Origin: an uncultured Nitrosopumilaceae archaeon
Lineage (GTDB): Archaea; Thermoproteota; Nitrososphaeria; Nitrososphaerales; Nitrosopumilaceae
Assembly (NCBI GenBank): GCA_937875805.1
Contig: CALFHG010000089.1
Span: forward strand, 1-6,155
Length of the DNA stretch: 6,155 nt
Reading direction: 5' to 3'
The first letter of the stretch is position 1. Every line of letters begins with the position of its first letter. Of this stretch, positions 6,110 through 6,155 are shown one piece after another. The position numbers and the translations under genes were made by a program. Under the pieces are notes generated by a model, which had not been told where the DNA came from, did no database searches, and saw only the letters and a list, made by a program, of their open reading frames with translations.

Positions 6110-6127
6110 TTTTCTTTATTTTAATTT
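6110..6127 (+). terminator. T-rich probable terminator after the DPSL gene
   Basis: Beginning 12 bases after the DPSL stop codon there is a stretch in which 14 of 18 bases are T on the + strand, in blocks of TTTT, TTT, TTTT and TTT. This fits archaeal oligo-T termination, which often uses several T-blocks in a row. No G+C hairpin precedes it. Confidence 0.5.
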
Positions 6128-6137
6128 CATAATTAAA
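6120..6137. repeat. Inverted repeat TTTAATT-N4-AATTAAA
   Basis: Two perfect 7-bp arms made only of A and T flank a 4-base loop. The repeat overlaps the end of the T-rich terminator and lies just before a possible promoter. It could be an operator for the next gene or a weak terminator element. In DNA this A/T rich, such a repeat also arises readily by chance. Confidence 0.3.
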
Positions 6138-6142
6138 GTGAG

Positions 6143-6150
6143 TTTATACA
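6143..6150 (+). promoter_or_regulatory. Possible TATA box of a gene beyond the window
   Basis: TTTATACA resembles the archaeal TATA consensus. By the spacing of the other promoters in this window it would predict a leaderless start about 25-27 bases further on, just past the window end. No start codon is visible to confirm it. Confidence 0.3.
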
Positions 6151-6155
6151 CGACA

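Noticed and set aside
1..6155. tRNA, rRNA, CRISPR array, insertion sequence, phage or toxin-antitoxin genes
   Set aside because: No cloverleaf-like block, regularly spaced repeat, terminal inverted repeat or matching protein was seen; the gaps are at most 83 bp and hold only promoter- and terminator-like sequence.

Overview
The window looks like chromosomal DNA from a marine ammonia-oxidising archaeon of the Nitrosopumilus type (Thaumarchaeota/Nitrososphaerota). This is an inference. The DNA is strongly A+T rich with AGA- and ATA-rich codon use. Three genes have an archaeal TATA box about 23-27 bp before the start codon, as expected for leaderless transcripts. The proteins include an archaeal-length isoleucyl-tRNA synthetase and a Dps-like (DPSL) ferritin of the kind described from Sulfolobus. 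No marker gene such as amoA is present, so genus-level placement is tentative.

Layout. Positions 1-368 hold the C-terminal part of folD, cut by the window edge. It overlaps by 8 bp a 5-formyltetrahydrofolate cyclo-ligase gene (361-924), forming a small one-carbon/folate operon. On the opposite strand, purD (2180-915) converges on that operon and the two stop-codon regions overlap by 10 bp. An 83-bp divergent promoter region (2181-2263) separates purD from ileS (2264-5461), with one TATA box for each direction. A 52-bp gap (5462-5513) with a palindrome over a probable TATA box precedes the DPSL gene (5514-6098). The last 57 bases (6099-6155) hold a T-rich probable terminator, an A/T inverted repeat and a possible promoter for a gene beyond the window. 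There is no gene-free stretch longer than 83 bp.

How the genes relate. FolD and the cyclo-ligase interconvert one-carbon forms of tetrahydrofolate. PurD makes glycinamide ribonucleotide, the substrate of the first formyl-transfer step in purine synthesis, so the convergent pair is metabolically related. IleS supplies Ile-tRNA. The DPSL protein probably handles iron and peroxide and may have its own operator.

The content is mostly housekeeping and I see no undescribed multi-gene system. The points most worth a second look are: a DPSL protein that seems to lack one of the two cysteines of the 'thioferritin' pair; a palindrome covering its TATA box; substitutions in usually conserved editing and synthetic motifs of IleRS; and the tail-to-tail overlap with T-runs lying inside each opposing gene. 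No tRNA, rRNA, CRISPR array, insertion sequence or phage gene was recognised.
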